Origin: Nonomuraea aurantiaca | GTDB taxonomy: Bacteria > Actinomycetota > Actinomycetes > Streptosporangiales > Streptosporangiaceae | Direction of reading: 5' to 3' | NCBI RefSeq assembly: GCF_020215705.1 | Contig: NZ_JAIWNB010000021.1 | Span: 1-64,000 of the forward strand | Length of the DNA stretch: 64,000 bases | Shown: positions 43,232-51,869 of the stretch, piece after piece | Layout of the letters: the number at the start of each line of letters is the position of its first letter | How positions within the stretch are numbered: the stretch's first letter is position 1 | Program-made: the position numbers and the translations under genes | The notes under the pieces: model-generated | What the model was told of the DNA's origin: nothing | What the model saw: only the letters and a program-made list of their open reading frames with translations | Databases searched by the model: none

Positions 43232-43801
43232 TCAGGCCCGGTAGCGCAGGCCGTCCATCAGCAGGTCGAGCAGGCGGCCCGTCCGGTCGCGCTGCTCGTC
43301 CTCGCCGACGACCAGCGCCACGCCGCCCAGGCCGGCGAGCACGTCCTCCGGCTCGACATCCGAACGCACGGTCGCCGCGGCGGCCCCGGCCGCCAGCAGT
43401 GACCCGATCGCGCCGACCAGCCGGTCGCGGCTCTCCGCGAACGGGTTGCCGCCGGACGCGATGACCGCGCGCAGCGCGTCGGCCATGCCGCGCTTGGTCG
43501 TCATGTAGTCGACGAAGCGATCCATCCAGGCGCGGGTCGCCTGGTCGGGCGGCATCGTGCGCAGCAGGCTCGCCGCCGCCTCGCACAGCCTGGTGAGCTC
43601 GTTACGGTACGCGGCCTCGACGAGCGCCTCGCGGGTGGGGAAATGGCGGTAAAGCGTACCGATGCCCACCCCCGCGTCCTTGGCGATCGCGTCGAGCGTC
43701 ACCTCGGGGCCGTCGTGGGAGAAGGCGCGTACGGCGGCGTCGAGCAGCCGATCGCGGTTGCGGCGCGCGTCGGCGCGCAGCGGTCGGGACCCGGCCTGCA
43801 C
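43232..43801 (-). CDS. TetR-family regulator, divergent from SDR
   Basis: The 189-residue regulator (GTG start 43801) has the HTH at about 12-60 (LLDAAVRAFSHDGPEVTLDAIAKDAGVGIGTLYRHFPTREAL) and a C-terminal domain of the SbtR-like type. The frame is open to 43894, but the extra residues lie across the operator-like dyad, so the GTG was chosen. It very likely represses the divergent SDR gene and itself. Confidence 0.86.
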   Translation of the reverse strand: MQAGSRPLRADARRNRDRLLDAAVRAFSHDGPEVTLDAIAKDAGVGIGTLYRHFPTREALVEAAYRNELTRLCEAAASLLRTMPPDQATRAWMDRFVDYMTTKRGMADALRAVIASGGNPFAESRDRLVGAIGSLLAAGAAAATVRSDVEPEDVLAGLGGVALVVGEDEQRDRTGRLLDLLMDGLRYRA

Positions 43802-43839
43802 GGTGTCTCCTGTGGATTTCGGGGGCGAGAGGATTTGCC

Positions 43840-43891
43840 AAACGGAGGAGACTCCGAATACAGTCGAACTTAATTGGAGGCTCCTCCGTTT
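43840..43891. promoter_or_regulatory. Operator-like inverted repeat in the TetR/SDR divergent region
   Basis: AAACGGAGGAGACTCC (43840-43855) and GGAGGCTCCTCCGTTT (43876-43891) are inverted copies that match at 15 of 16 positions. Each arm is itself partly palindromic around GGAG/CTCC. Position between the two divergent starts supports binding by the TetR product. Confidence 0.65.
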
Positions 43892-43944
43892 CACATCTTA
43901 CCGTTTGGAGCTCTCCCCCCGCATCCCTGACAGGACTGGGAATC

Positions 43945-44898
43945 ATGACTGCGAACACCCGCATCACCACCCCGTTCACCGCCCGATCCACCGCGGCCGA
44001 GGTGCTGGACGGCGTCGATCTCACCGGCCGGCGGGCCATCGTCACCGGCGGGGCGTCCGGCATCGGCGTCGAGACCGCCCGCGCGCTCGCCGCGGCGGGC
44101 GCGGAGGTGACCCTCGCCGTGCGTAACCTCGACGCGGGCGCCGCGACCGCCGCCGACATCACCGCGACCACCGGCAACAAGCAGATCTTCGTCGCCCCGC
44201 TGGACCTCGCCGACCGCGGCACGGTCACGTCGTTCGTGAGCGCCTGGGAAGGCCCGCTGCACATGCTGGTCAACAACGCCGGCGTGATGGCCTGCCCCGA
44301 GGCGCACACCCCGGACGGCTGGGAGCTCCAGTTCGCCACGAACCATCTCGGCCACTTCGCCCTGGCCACCGGCCTGCACGCCGCGCTCGCGGCGGCCGAC
44401 GGCGCCCGTGTGGTCTCGGTCAGCTCCACCGCGCACCTACGCTCCCCGGTCGTCTTCGAGGACATCAACTTCCGTGAGCGCGCCTATGAGCCGTTGTCGG
44501 CGTACGGGCAGTCCAAGACGGCGAACGTGCTGTTCGCGGTGGAGGCGGCGCGGCGCTGGGCGGACGACGGGATCACCGTCAACGCGCTGATGCCGGGCGG
44601 CATCCGTACGAACCTCCAGCGGTACGTCTCCGACGAGGAGCTCGACCGGCTGCGCGCCGCCGCCGCCTCCTCCGCCTCCTCCGGCGAGGACTTCACGTGG
44701 AAGACGACGGAGCAGGGGGCGGCCACGTCGGTGCTCGCCGCCGCGTCGCCGCTGCTCGACGGCGTCACCGGCCGCTACTTCGAGGACTGCAACGAGGCGC
44801 TGCCGAACGACACGCGCTCGGCCCGCCACGGAGTCGCCTCCTACGCCCTCGACCCGGCGGCCGCGGAGCGTCTGTGGGAGCTCTCCGTCAACGCCTGA
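43945..44898 (+). CDS. Short-chain dehydrogenase (retinol-dehydrogenase-like)
   Basis: The 317-residue NAD(P)-dependent SDR has TGGASGIG (34-41), LVNNAGVM, VVSVSST and the catalytic YGQSK (Tyr187, Lys191). The length and the insertion before the Tyr fit the retinol-dehydrogenase/WWOX-like branch of bacterial SDRs. It probably reduces a carbonyl compound that also induces the TetR gene next door. Confidence 0.87.
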   Translation: MTANTRITTPFTARSTAAEVLDGVDLTGRRAIVTGGASGIGVETARALAAAGAEVTLAVRNLDAGAATAADITATTGNKQIFVAPLDLADRGTVTSFVSAWEGPLHMLVNNAGVMACPEAHTPDGWELQFATNHLGHFALATGLHAALAAADGARVVSVSSTAHLRSPVVFEDINFRERAYEPLSAYGQSKTANVLFAVEAARRWADDGITVNALMPGGIRTNLQRYVSDEELDRLRAAAASSASSGEDFTWKTTEQGAATSVLAAASPLLDGVTGRYFEDCNEALPNDTRSARHGVASYALDPAAAERLWELSVNA

Positions 44899-44927
44899 CC
44901 CGGTTCCCGCCTGCTAAAATATCCACT

Positions 44928-44941
44928 GGATCGATCGATCC
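44928..44941. promoter_or_regulatory. Perfect 14-bp palindrome before the S9 peptidase gene
   Basis: GGATCGATCGATCC lies 74 bp upstream of the peptidase ATG, 7 bp after TAAAAT (44915-44920), which could be a -10 element. It may be an operator for an unlinked regulator. Confidence 0.35.
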
Positions 44942-45015
44942 CCGGCGCCGGTGAGTCTCCCCCGCGCACTTCACTCCCCCCGCTGTTCCTGGTAGCCCGG
45001 TGCAGAGTTCCTTTC

Positions 45016-47091
45016 ATGGATACCAAGGGATTTCCACGTCAATTCGCCCGCACCCAGCGGTTCTCGCTCGGGGTGCCCCGGGCCTTCACGCTGTCGCCCG
45101 ATGGCCGTCGGGCCGTGTTCCTCCGGACTCGCGGGGGTGAGGATCGGGGCAGCTGTCTGTGGGTCGCCGACGAGACGGGTGAGCGGCTGGTCGTGGCGCC
45201 CGAGACGCTCGGGGCGGAGGGGTCCGTTCCCGAGGCGGAGCGGGTTCGGCGGGAGCGGGCTCGGGAGCGGGCGACCGGGGTCGTCGCCTATGCGGCCGAC
45301 GCCGCCGTACGTACCGTCGCTTTCGCCGTTGACGGGCGGCTGTGGGCGGTGGACATCGACGGCGGCGAGGCGCGGCCCGTCGCCACCGCCGGGCCGGCGG
45401 TCGATCCCCGGCCCGACCCCACCGGGAGCCGGGTCGCCTACGTGACCGGTGGCGCGCTGCATGTGGTCGAGCCGGCCGACGGGCGTGACCGGCGGCTGGC
45501 CGTACCCGAGGACTCGGAGGTCGTCTGGGGGCTGGCCGAGCATGTGGCGGCGGAGTCCATGGACCGGACGCGCGGCTACTGGTGGTCGCCCGACGGCACC
45601 CGGCTGCTGGCCGCCAGGGTCGACAACCGTCGCGTGCGGCGCTGGTGGATCGCCGATCCCGCCGACCCGTCCCGGCCGCCGCGCGAGATCGCCTATCCGG
45701 CGGCCGGGACGGCCAACGCCGAGGTCACGCTGCACGTGCTCGACCTCGACGGCGGCTCCGTGGAGGTGCGCTGGGACCGGGCCGCGTACGAGTACGTGGC
45801 CACCGCCGGCTGGGACGCGCACGGCCCGCTGATCAGCGTGCAGAGCCGGGACCAGCGCACGCTGCGGGTGCTGGCCGCCGATCCGGACACGGGCGAGACG
45901 ACGTTGCTCCACGAGCAGCGCGATGCCGCCTGGGTCGAGCTCATCGCGGGCACGCCCGCACGGACCGCGTCCGGTGCGCTGGTGCACACCGCCGACCTGG
46001 ACGGGACCCGGCGGCTGCTCGTGGACGGCCGTCCGGTCACCCCCGAAGGGCTGCAGATCCGCTCGGTCGTGGACGTCTCCGGCGAATCTGTGCTCTTCAC
46101 CGCCAATGACGAGCCCACCGAGCAGCACCTGTGGACATATGACGCGGAGCGCGGGCCCGTACGGCTGAGCGACGGGCCGGGGCTGCACACCGGCCAGCGG
46201 GCGGGCGGCGCGCTGCTGCGCATTTCGCACACCGAGGCCGGTCACTCGTTCCGCGTGGTGCGTGACGGGCGGCCCGACGTGGAGATCGCCTCGCTCCAGG
46301 CGGAGCCGCTGGTCGTCCCGCGGGTCACGTGGTTGCGAGCGGGTGAGCGGGAGATCCGTACCGTGTTGCTGCTGCCCTCCTGGCACCGGCCGGGCTCCGG
46401 TCCGCTGCCGGTGCTGATGGCGCCGTACGCGGGACCGGCGATGCAGCTGGTGACCCGGGCCCGGCACTGGTGGCTGGCCGAGTCGCAGTGGTTCGCCGAG
46501 CACGGGTTCGCGGTGGTGACGGCGGACGGCCGTGGCACTCCCGGACGCGGCCCCGCCTGGGACAAGACCGTCCACGGCGACACGCTCACCGCGCCGCTCG
46601 AAGACCAGGTCGTGGCCCTGCGGGCAGCCGCCGAGCACTGCCCCGACCTCGACCTGGGCCGGGTGGGCATCCGCGGCTGGAGCTACGGCGGCACGCTCGC
46701 GGCGGCGGCGGTGCTGCGCATGCCGGAGGTGTTCCACGCCGCCGTCTCGGGGGCGGCGCCGAGCGACCAGCGGCTGTACGACACCCACTGGCGGGAGCGG
46801 TTCCTGGGCCACCCGGACGAGGAACCGGAGAACTACGACCGCTCCTCGCCCATCGGCGACGCGGCCCGGCTGCGCCGCCCGTTGCTGCTGGTGCACGGCC
46901 TGGCGGACGACAACGTGGTGGCCGCGCACACCCTGCGGATGTCGGCGGCACTGCTGGCGGCGGGCCGCCCGCACCAGGTGCTCCCGCTGTCGGGGGCCAC
47001 GCACATGCCGACCGCCGAGGCGGCTGTGGAGGGGTTGCTGCGGCACCAGTTGGAGTTCCTGCGTACGGCATTGAACGTCTCTTCCGGCTGA
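45016..47091 (+). CDS. S9-family peptidase (dipeptidyl-peptidase IV-like)
   Basis: The 691-residue serine peptidase has an N-terminal beta-propeller (about 20-420, DPPIV N domain) and a C-terminal alpha/beta-hydrolase domain. The catalytic triad is visible: Ser556 in GWSYGG, Asp631 or Asp632 in LADDNVV and His663 in THMPT. No signal peptide is present, so it is probably cytoplasmic, trimming small peptides, often after Pro. It is followed by a strong hairpin terminator and is likely monocistronic. Confidence 0.92.
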   Translation: MDTKGFPRQFARTQRFSLGVPRAFTLSPDGRRAVFLRTRGGEDRGSCLWVADETGERLVVAPETLGAEGSVPEAERVRRERARERATGVVAYAADAAVRTVAFAVDGRLWAVDIDGGEARPVATAGPAVDPRPDPTGSRVAYVTGGALHVVEPADGRDRRLAVPEDSEVVWGLAEHVAAESMDRTRGYWWSPDGTRLLAARVDNRRVRRWWIADPADPSRPPREIAYPAAGTANAEVTLHVLDLDGGSVEVRWDRAAYEYVATAGWDAHGPLISVQSRDQRTLRVLAADPDTGETTLLHEQRDAAWVELIAGTPARTASGALVHTADLDGTRRLLVDGRPVTPEGLQIRSVVDVSGESVLFTANDEPTEQHLWTYDAERGPVRLSDGPGLHTGQRAGGALLRISHTEAGHSFRVVRDGRPDVEIASLQAEPLVVPRVTWLRAGEREIRTVLLLPSWHRPGSGPLPVLMAPYAGPAMQLVTRARHWWLAESQWFAEHGFAVVTADGRGTPGRGPAWDKTVHGDTLTAPLEDQVVALRAAAEHCPDLDLGRVGIRGWSYGGTLAAAAVLRMPEVFHAAVSGAAPSDQRLYDTHWRERFLGHPDEEPENYDRSSPIGDAARLRRPLLLVHGLADDNVVAAHTLRMSAALLAAGRPHQVLPLSGATHMPTAEAAVEGLLRHQLEFLRTALNVSSG

Positions 47092-47102
47092 CCTCACGAC
47101 TT

Positions 47103-47133
47103 GCGGCCGGGCTCGGGCCCGAGGCCCGGCCGC
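47103..47133 (+). terminator. Long GC-rich hairpin after the S9 peptidase gene
   Basis: GCGGCCGGGC (47103-47112) pairs perfectly with GCCCGGCCGC (47124-47133), and the interior TCGGG/CCCGA continues the stem with one bulge. It begins 12 bp after the stop. No U-tract follows, as is common in high-GC actinomycetes. Confidence 0.7.
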
Positions 47134-47227
47134 GGGTCCGCCAACAGCGGTCTGCCAGCGATACAACAGCGACCTATCAGCGGGCGGGGCCATCGTCGGA
47201 GGACAACCTCCTCCGAAGGGACAGCTC

Positions 47228-48547
47228 ATGACATCCACCGACGACATCCGGATGGGCGTGGTCCGCAGCATCCAGTACGGCCTGGTCGCCAAGCCCGACA
47301 CGTTCGCCCCGCAGGCCCGCGACCTCGGCGCCGGACTGCTGCGCCTGTTCTTCTACTGGTCGCAGCTCGAACCTGAACCGGGCCGGTACGACTGGAGCGC
47401 GGTGGACGCTGTCCTGGACCAGGTCGACGACGACACCGAGCTGTGGTTCATGATCTGCGCGGCCTCACCCTGGGGCTCGACCAGGTCGACCGACCTGCTC
47501 CCCGGCTCACCGCCCACCGACCCCGCCGCGTACGAGGCGATGCTACGCGCCCTGGTGACGCACTGCGCGGGCCGCGTGCGCTACTGGCAGTGCGAGAACG
47601 AGCCGTGCATCCCGCTGTTCTGGGGCGGCAGCGCCACCGAGTACCTCGACCTGCTGGCCCTGTTCCACCGGGCGGTCAAGAGCGCCGACCCGCGGGCCGA
47701 CGTCGTGCTCGGCGGCTGCCCGCCCGGCGTCTTCCCCGCCCCCGAGACCCCCGACGAGGAGCGGGAGTTCTTCCTGCGGCTCGTCGCCGAGGGCGCTTAC
47801 GACGTCTTCGACATCCACTTGTACGGCGACCCGTACCTGATTCCCGACACCATCGACGACATCCGCACCGTGATGCGCTCACACGGCCCCGAGAAGCCCA
47901 TCCTGGCCGGCGAGTACAACGGCCCGCTCCTCCCGCAGTATCCGGAGGTGATGGAGCACCTGGCCGACGTCATGAACTCCGGCGGCCTGACCCCTTGGCA
48001 CACGTTCACGACCGCGGACTTCAGGACCGGCCGGGTGTCGGCCGCACCCGCCCGGGAGGCTATGGAGCGGCTGTACGCGCGGATGAGCGAGCTGCCGCCC
48101 ACCCTGCAGATGTTCATGACCGGCTGCCCGCCGGAGCTGGAGGCCGAGCGGCACCGGATCAACGCGCGTGACCTCGTGGTACGCAACCTCCTGGCGCTGT
48201 CCTGCGGCGTGCGGCGCACGGTCTGCTGGCAGCTCGGCCCCGACGCGAACGAGCCCGCGGACCATCTCGAGATGCTGCAGTTGATGTTCTCGAAGTTCGT
48301 GCTGCTGGAGTCCGACGGCGAGACGCTCGGTGCCCGTCTTCCGAGCGCGGACGCCTTCGCCGAGCTGGCCGCGCGGCTCGACGGCGCCGAGGGCGTCCGG
48401 CGGATCGACGTGCCCGACCGTCCGGACACCTACCGGTTCGAGGTGTTCCGCCCCGGCCGCCCATCGCTCACCGTGACCTGGGTACGCGGCGCGGAACAGG
48501 ACATCGAATGGCACACCGCTCCTCACGGAAGCAGCAGCCCCCAGTAA
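47228..48547 (+). CDS. Glycoside hydrolase, clan GH-A-like, cytoplasmic
   Basis: The 439-residue TIM-barrel protein begins MGVVRSIQYGLVAKPDTFAPQARDLGAGLLRLFFYWSQLEPEPGRYDW, the usual first strands of GH-A enzymes. CENEP gives a candidate acid/base Glu125 at the end of strand 4, and LAGEYNG gives a candidate nucleophile Glu229. A beta-type C-terminal segment follows from about 360. There is no signal peptide. The natural substrate and GH family cannot be fixed by eye. The 3' end overlaps the convergent hydrolase gene by 25 bp. Confidence 0.75.
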   Translation: MTSTDDIRMGVVRSIQYGLVAKPDTFAPQARDLGAGLLRLFFYWSQLEPEPGRYDWSAVDAVLDQVDDDTELWFMICAASPWGSTRSTDLLPGSPPTDPAAYEAMLRALVTHCAGRVRYWQCENEPCIPLFWGGSATEYLDLLALFHRAVKSADPRADVVLGGCPPGVFPAPETPDEEREFFLRLVAEGAYDVFDIHLYGDPYLIPDTIDDIRTVMRSHGPEKPILAGEYNGPLLPQYPEVMEHLADVMNSGGLTPWHTFTTADFRTGRVSAAPAREAMERLYARMSELPPTLQMFMTGCPPELEAERHRINARDLVVRNLLALSCGVRRTVCWQLGPDANEPADHLEMLQLMFSKFVLLESDGETLGARLPSADAFAELAARLDGAEGVRRIDVPDRPDTYRFEVFRPGRPSLTVTWVRGAEQDIEWHTAPHGSSSPQ

Positions 48548-49953
48548 AGGGCCCACGGGAGGAACACCGCCCCACCGGCGAGCAGGAGCCCGAGCCGTAC
48601 CCTCTCCCCTTTCGCCACAATGGCGCGGACCCGGCGCCAGGCCAGCGCCGTACGGACGGTGGCGACCACGCAGGCCACCGCGAGGAGCTGCAGCACCAGC
48701 CAGATCACCGGGTGACCCGCGACCATGGGCCCGGGCGCGGCCAGCTTGCCACCGGTCATGACCACGTAGAACAGGTAGAAGAACGACCCGAGCACCACCC
48801 CGAACCCGCCCGCGCTCACCAGCCGGGCGGCCCTGGACACCGGAGCCTGGGAAGCGCGGCGAAGCCGCCGCACCAGCGCGACCACCGGGTAGGCCCCGAA
48901 CCCGACCAGGAACACCAGCAAGGCCGCGACCTGCGTAAAGGCCGACTCCCACCAGGCCGGAGGGTCCATCGGGATGCTCAGCGACGCCTGCGTGGGGTCC
49001 GGTCCATTCGTCTGAGCCGTGGGCGGCCTGCCGCCGGTCACGTCCTTCACCCAGGAGCCGACCAGATCGGCGTAACCGGGGGCGAGCTCCGTCAGCCGGG
49101 TGACACCGCCGTCAGGGCTCTGGTGGGCGGCATGGTCGGCGCCCGGGAAGAACTGGAAGGTGTAGTGCCGGTTCCCGCCCGCTTCGAGCGCCCTGGCGAA
49201 CGCCGGAGGGGTCTCCTCGGGCGGGGTCAGCAGGTCGTTCGTGCCCCAGATGCCGAGGACGGGCTGGCGTACCTTGGCGATGGTCGGCGCGGGATCGTAG
49301 TAGGGCTCGGGGAACAGGCCGCCGTCGGCGATCGCCGTGTACAGCTTGGGCTCGGCCCGCTCGACGAGCGACCCCGACACCCCCGCCTTCCGCAGCCCGG
49401 CCGCCACCGCCCAGGTCTGCTGCCGCAACGGCGCCAGCGCGTTGGCGCCCACGAGCACGATGAAGGCGACCTCCTTCGAGCGGGACGCCGCGATCGGCAC
49501 CACCCAGCCGCCCTCACTGAGTCCCCACAACCCGACCTTCGCCGGATCCACGCCCGGCTGTTCACGCAGCGCGGCCACGGCGCCGAGCGCGTCGTCGGCC
49601 AGCTGCGAATAGGACCGGTCGAAGAGCGAGTAGCCCACGGACCGCTTGTCGTAGATCAGCACGGACAGCCCTCTGCGGGCGAACTCGACCGCCTCACCCA
49701 GGAGCTGCTTGCGGGGCGTTCCGGTGCCCGCGCCGTGCACCAGCACGATCCCCGGCCGGTCGGCCTTCGCCCCTGACCTGGCCAGAACCGTGCCGTGCAG
49801 GTCGAGCCCGCCGCTACCCCGGAAGCTCACCTCGGTGGCGCTCAGGTCGGCGGGTACGGCGAGCGGGGATGGTTCGGCCGCCGCGACAGCCGGCGGGACG
49901 AGCAGGCACAGGGCCGTAGCCACTGCCGCCGCTGCGGCAAGAATCCGTTTCAT
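48523..49953 (-). CDS. Exported alpha/beta hydrolase with C-terminal membrane domain
   Basis: The 476-residue protein has a signal peptide (about 1-27), an alpha/beta-hydrolase domain of the dienelactone-hydrolase type (VLVHGAGTG, Ser146 in WGLSEGG, Asp in IWGTNDLLTP, His in GADHAAH) and, after about 345, four membrane segments. An extracellular esterase or peptidase-like domain tethered by a C-terminal membrane bundle is unusual. It is divergent from an ArsR-like regulator and separated from it by 78 bp with three CTGCAG sites. Confidence 0.83.
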   Translation of the reverse strand: MKRILAAAAAVATALCLLVPPAVAAAEPSPLAVPADLSATEVSFRGSGGLDLHGTVLARSGAKADRPGIVLVHGAGTGTPRKQLLGEAVEFARRGLSVLIYDKRSVGYSLFDRSYSQLADDALGAVAALREQPGVDPAKVGLWGLSEGGWVVPIAASRSKEVAFIVLVGANALAPLRQQTWAVAAGLRKAGVSGSLVERAEPKLYTAIADGGLFPEPYYDPAPTIAKVRQPVLGIWGTNDLLTPPEETPPAFARALEAGGNRHYTFQFFPGADHAAHQSPDGGVTRLTELAPGYADLVGSWVKDVTGGRPPTAQTNGPDPTQASLSIPMDPPAWWESAFTQVAALLVFLVGFGAYPVVALVRRLRRASQAPVSRAARLVSAGGFGVVLGSFFYLFYVVMTGGKLAAPGPMVAGHPVIWLVLQLLAVACVVATVRTALAWRRVRAIVAKGERVRLGLLLAGGAVFLPWALYWGLLLP

Positions 49954-49965
49954 GGGCCGAACCTA

Positions 49966-50015
49966 CTCTGCAGAGACATCTCGGCAAAGAGTTATCTGCA
50001 GATATCCCTCTGCAG
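49966..50015. promoter_or_regulatory. Three CTGCAG-centred operator-like sites
   Basis: CTCTGCAGAG (49966-49975) and TATCTGCAGATA (49993-50004) are perfect palindromes, and CTCTGCAGG (50008-50016) is a partial one. Their centres are 28 and 14 bp apart. They fill the divergent region between the hydrolase and the ArsR-like regulator, so autoregulation and co-regulation are likely. Confidence 0.6.
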
Positions 50016-50031
50016 GACTAGGCTGCTCCCC

Positions 50032-50598
50032 ATGAAGGATGACGAGGCGTTCACTCTTGATGACCCGGCGAGGCTCAAGGCCCTCGCCCATCCGATGCGC
50101 CGGCTCATGCTGCGCCACCTCAACGTGCACGGCCCCGCGACCTCGACCACCCTCGGCGAGCTCCTCGGCGCCAAGACCGGCACGACCAGCTACCACCTGC
50201 GCCAGCTGGAGAAGTACGGCTTCATCGAGGAGATCCCCGAACGCTCGACCGGCCGGGAGCGCTGGTGGCGCCGCGCCCCCGACGTCCCCAGAGACCTGCG
50301 CCCGCCCACACCCGACCAACTCGCGCCCGAGGACCGCCATCTTCTCGCCGAGTTCCACCGCATCGGCATGGACGAGGACCGCGAACTCTTCGAGCGCTTC
50401 CCCGCCGCCTACCACCGCGACCCGGACTGGGCCAAGGGATCACGCGGCCTGGGCCGGATGACCAAGGAGGAGTTCGCGGCGTTCTTCGAGGAGTACATCG
50501 CGCTGCTGCTGAGATACAGCCACCGCGCCGAGGACGCGCCGCCGGACGCCCGCCCGCTGTACATCCGCCTGTTCGCGCTCCCGGCGGACGAGGATTGA
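50032..50598 (+). CDS. ArsR-like winged-helix regulator
   Basis: The 188-residue protein has an N-terminal winged helix: DDPARLKALAHPMRRLMLRHL, then GELLGAKTGTTSYHLRQLEKYGFI. The C-terminal half is acidic and helical and replaces the metal sites of classical ArsR proteins, so it probably responds to a non-metal signal. ATG 50032 is chosen because the upstream frame overlaps the divergent hydrolase. It is followed 131 bp later by a two-component system on the same strand. Confidence 0.83.
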   Translation: MKDDEAFTLDDPARLKALAHPMRRLMLRHLNVHGPATSTTLGELLGAKTGTTSYHLRQLEKYGFIEEIPERSTGRERWWRRAPDVPRDLRPPTPDQLAPEDRHLLAEFHRIGMDEDRELFERFPAAYHRDPDWAKGSRGLGRMTKEEFAAFFEEYIALLLRYSHRAEDAPPDARPLYIRLFALPADED

Positions 50599-50729
50599 CC
50601 AAGGTGACCCACCTGCGCTTTCACCCGCCAGATCCGTTCCCTTGGTGCCGGTCCTGGGGCGTCTCGCGACAGGTGCTCGTCATACCTTGGGCTGATCCGG
50701 AGCGGCACCGGCTCTCGTACCATGACTCT

Positions 50730-51869
50730 GTGCGCGGTCTCATTCGTTCGGTGTGGGACGAGCCCCGTCCGCCCAACCCCGCGCCGCGGGGGTGGCGGGA
50801 CTGGGCGCTGGTGGGGGTGTTGGTGGCAGCCGCGATGCTCGAAGGAGTGCTGCGGCCGGATCTTCCGTGGCGGGCCCTCTCGGTGATCGTCACTGCCGGG
50901 CTGGCGTCGACGTTGTTGTGGCGCCGCAGCCGACCGCTGCTGGTGATCGTGATCGCCTTCGGCGCCATGATCCCGGTCCCCTTACTGACGGGCGGCTACT
51001 CGCCAGAGACGTACACCATGGCGTTTCTGCTGTTGCTGATCTACTCGTTGGTCCGGTGGGGGTCCGGACGCGAGGCGGTGATCGGGTTGACGATCATCCT
51101 GGTCAAGATCTGCTTCTCGACGGTCTTCGACTACCCCGGTCTCAGCGATGCCGTCGGCGGGGTCACCGTGGTGCTCCTGGTCGTCGCCCTGGGCCTGGCC
51201 TTCCGCTACCGGGCCAAGGCCAGGATGCGCGAGCTCGACCAGGTCAAGCTGCTCGAACGCGAACAGCTGGCCCGCGACCTGCACGACACCATCGCGCATC
51301 ACGTCTCGGCGATGGCCATCCGCGCGCAGGCCGGCCTGGCCACCTCGGCGTCGCGACCGAGCGCCGCGACCGAGGCGCTGCAGGTGATCGAGGCGGAGGC
51401 GGCGCGCGCCTTGGCCGAGATGAGCGCCATGGTCCGCGTCCTGCGCCGCGACCAGCCGGCCGACCTGGCGCCCGGACGGCGCGTCACCGATCTCCAGCAG
51501 CTCGCCGGCCCAGGCCACTCCGGTCCGTCCGTCGACGTGGAGATCTCGGGCGACGTCGACGATCTACCGCCCTCGGTCGGTGCCGCGATCTACCGCCTGG
51601 CCCAGGAGTCGGTCACCAACGCCCGGCGTCATGCGCGTCACGCCACCCGCATCCAGGTCCGCCTGAGCGCCGACGACACCTCGGTGCACCTGCGCGTCAG
51701 CGACGACGGCGACAGCAGCCTCAAACGGCCGGCCAGGTCGCAGGGATATGGGCTCATCGGCATGATCGAACGCGCCGACCTGCTCGGCGGCACCTGCGTA
51801 GCCGGCCCCGACCCCGACCGGGGCTGGACCGTGACCGCCATACTGCCCCGCACCGGATCGGCCACATGA
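50730..51869 (+). CDS. NarL-type sensor histidine kinase
   Basis: The 379-residue kinase has four or five N-terminal membrane segments (about 25-150), a dimerisation/phosphoacceptor helix LARDLHDTIAHHVSAMAI with His185, and an HATPase domain (QESVTNARRHA, VSDDGDS, GYGLIGM). No extracellular sensor domain is present, so it senses the membrane or an intramembrane signal. The GTG at 50730 is the likely start. Its stop overlaps the response-regulator ATG (ATGA). Confidence 0.87.
   Translation: MRGLIRSVWDEPRPPNPAPRGWRDWALVGVLVAAAMLEGVLRPDLPWRALSVIVTAGLASTLLWRRSRPLLVIVIAFGAMIPVPLLTGGYSPETYTMAFLLLLIYSLVRWGSGREAVIGLTIILVKICFSTVFDYPGLSDAVGGVTVVLLVVALGLAFRYRAKARMRELDQVKLLEREQLARDLHDTIAHHVSAMAIRAQAGLATSASRPSAATEALQVIEAEAARALAEMSAMVRVLRRDQPADLAPGRRVTDLQQLAGPGHSGPSVDVEISGDVDDLPPSVGAAIYRLAQESVTNARRHARHATRIQVRLSADDTSVHLRVSDDGDSSLKRPARSQGYGLIGMIERADLLGGTCVAGPDPDRGWTVTAILPRTGSAT

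Noticed and set aside
44971-47301. 776-codon antisense ORF over the S9 peptidase
   Set aside because: No recognisable domain, and the opposite strand encodes a complete peptidase with catalytic triad.
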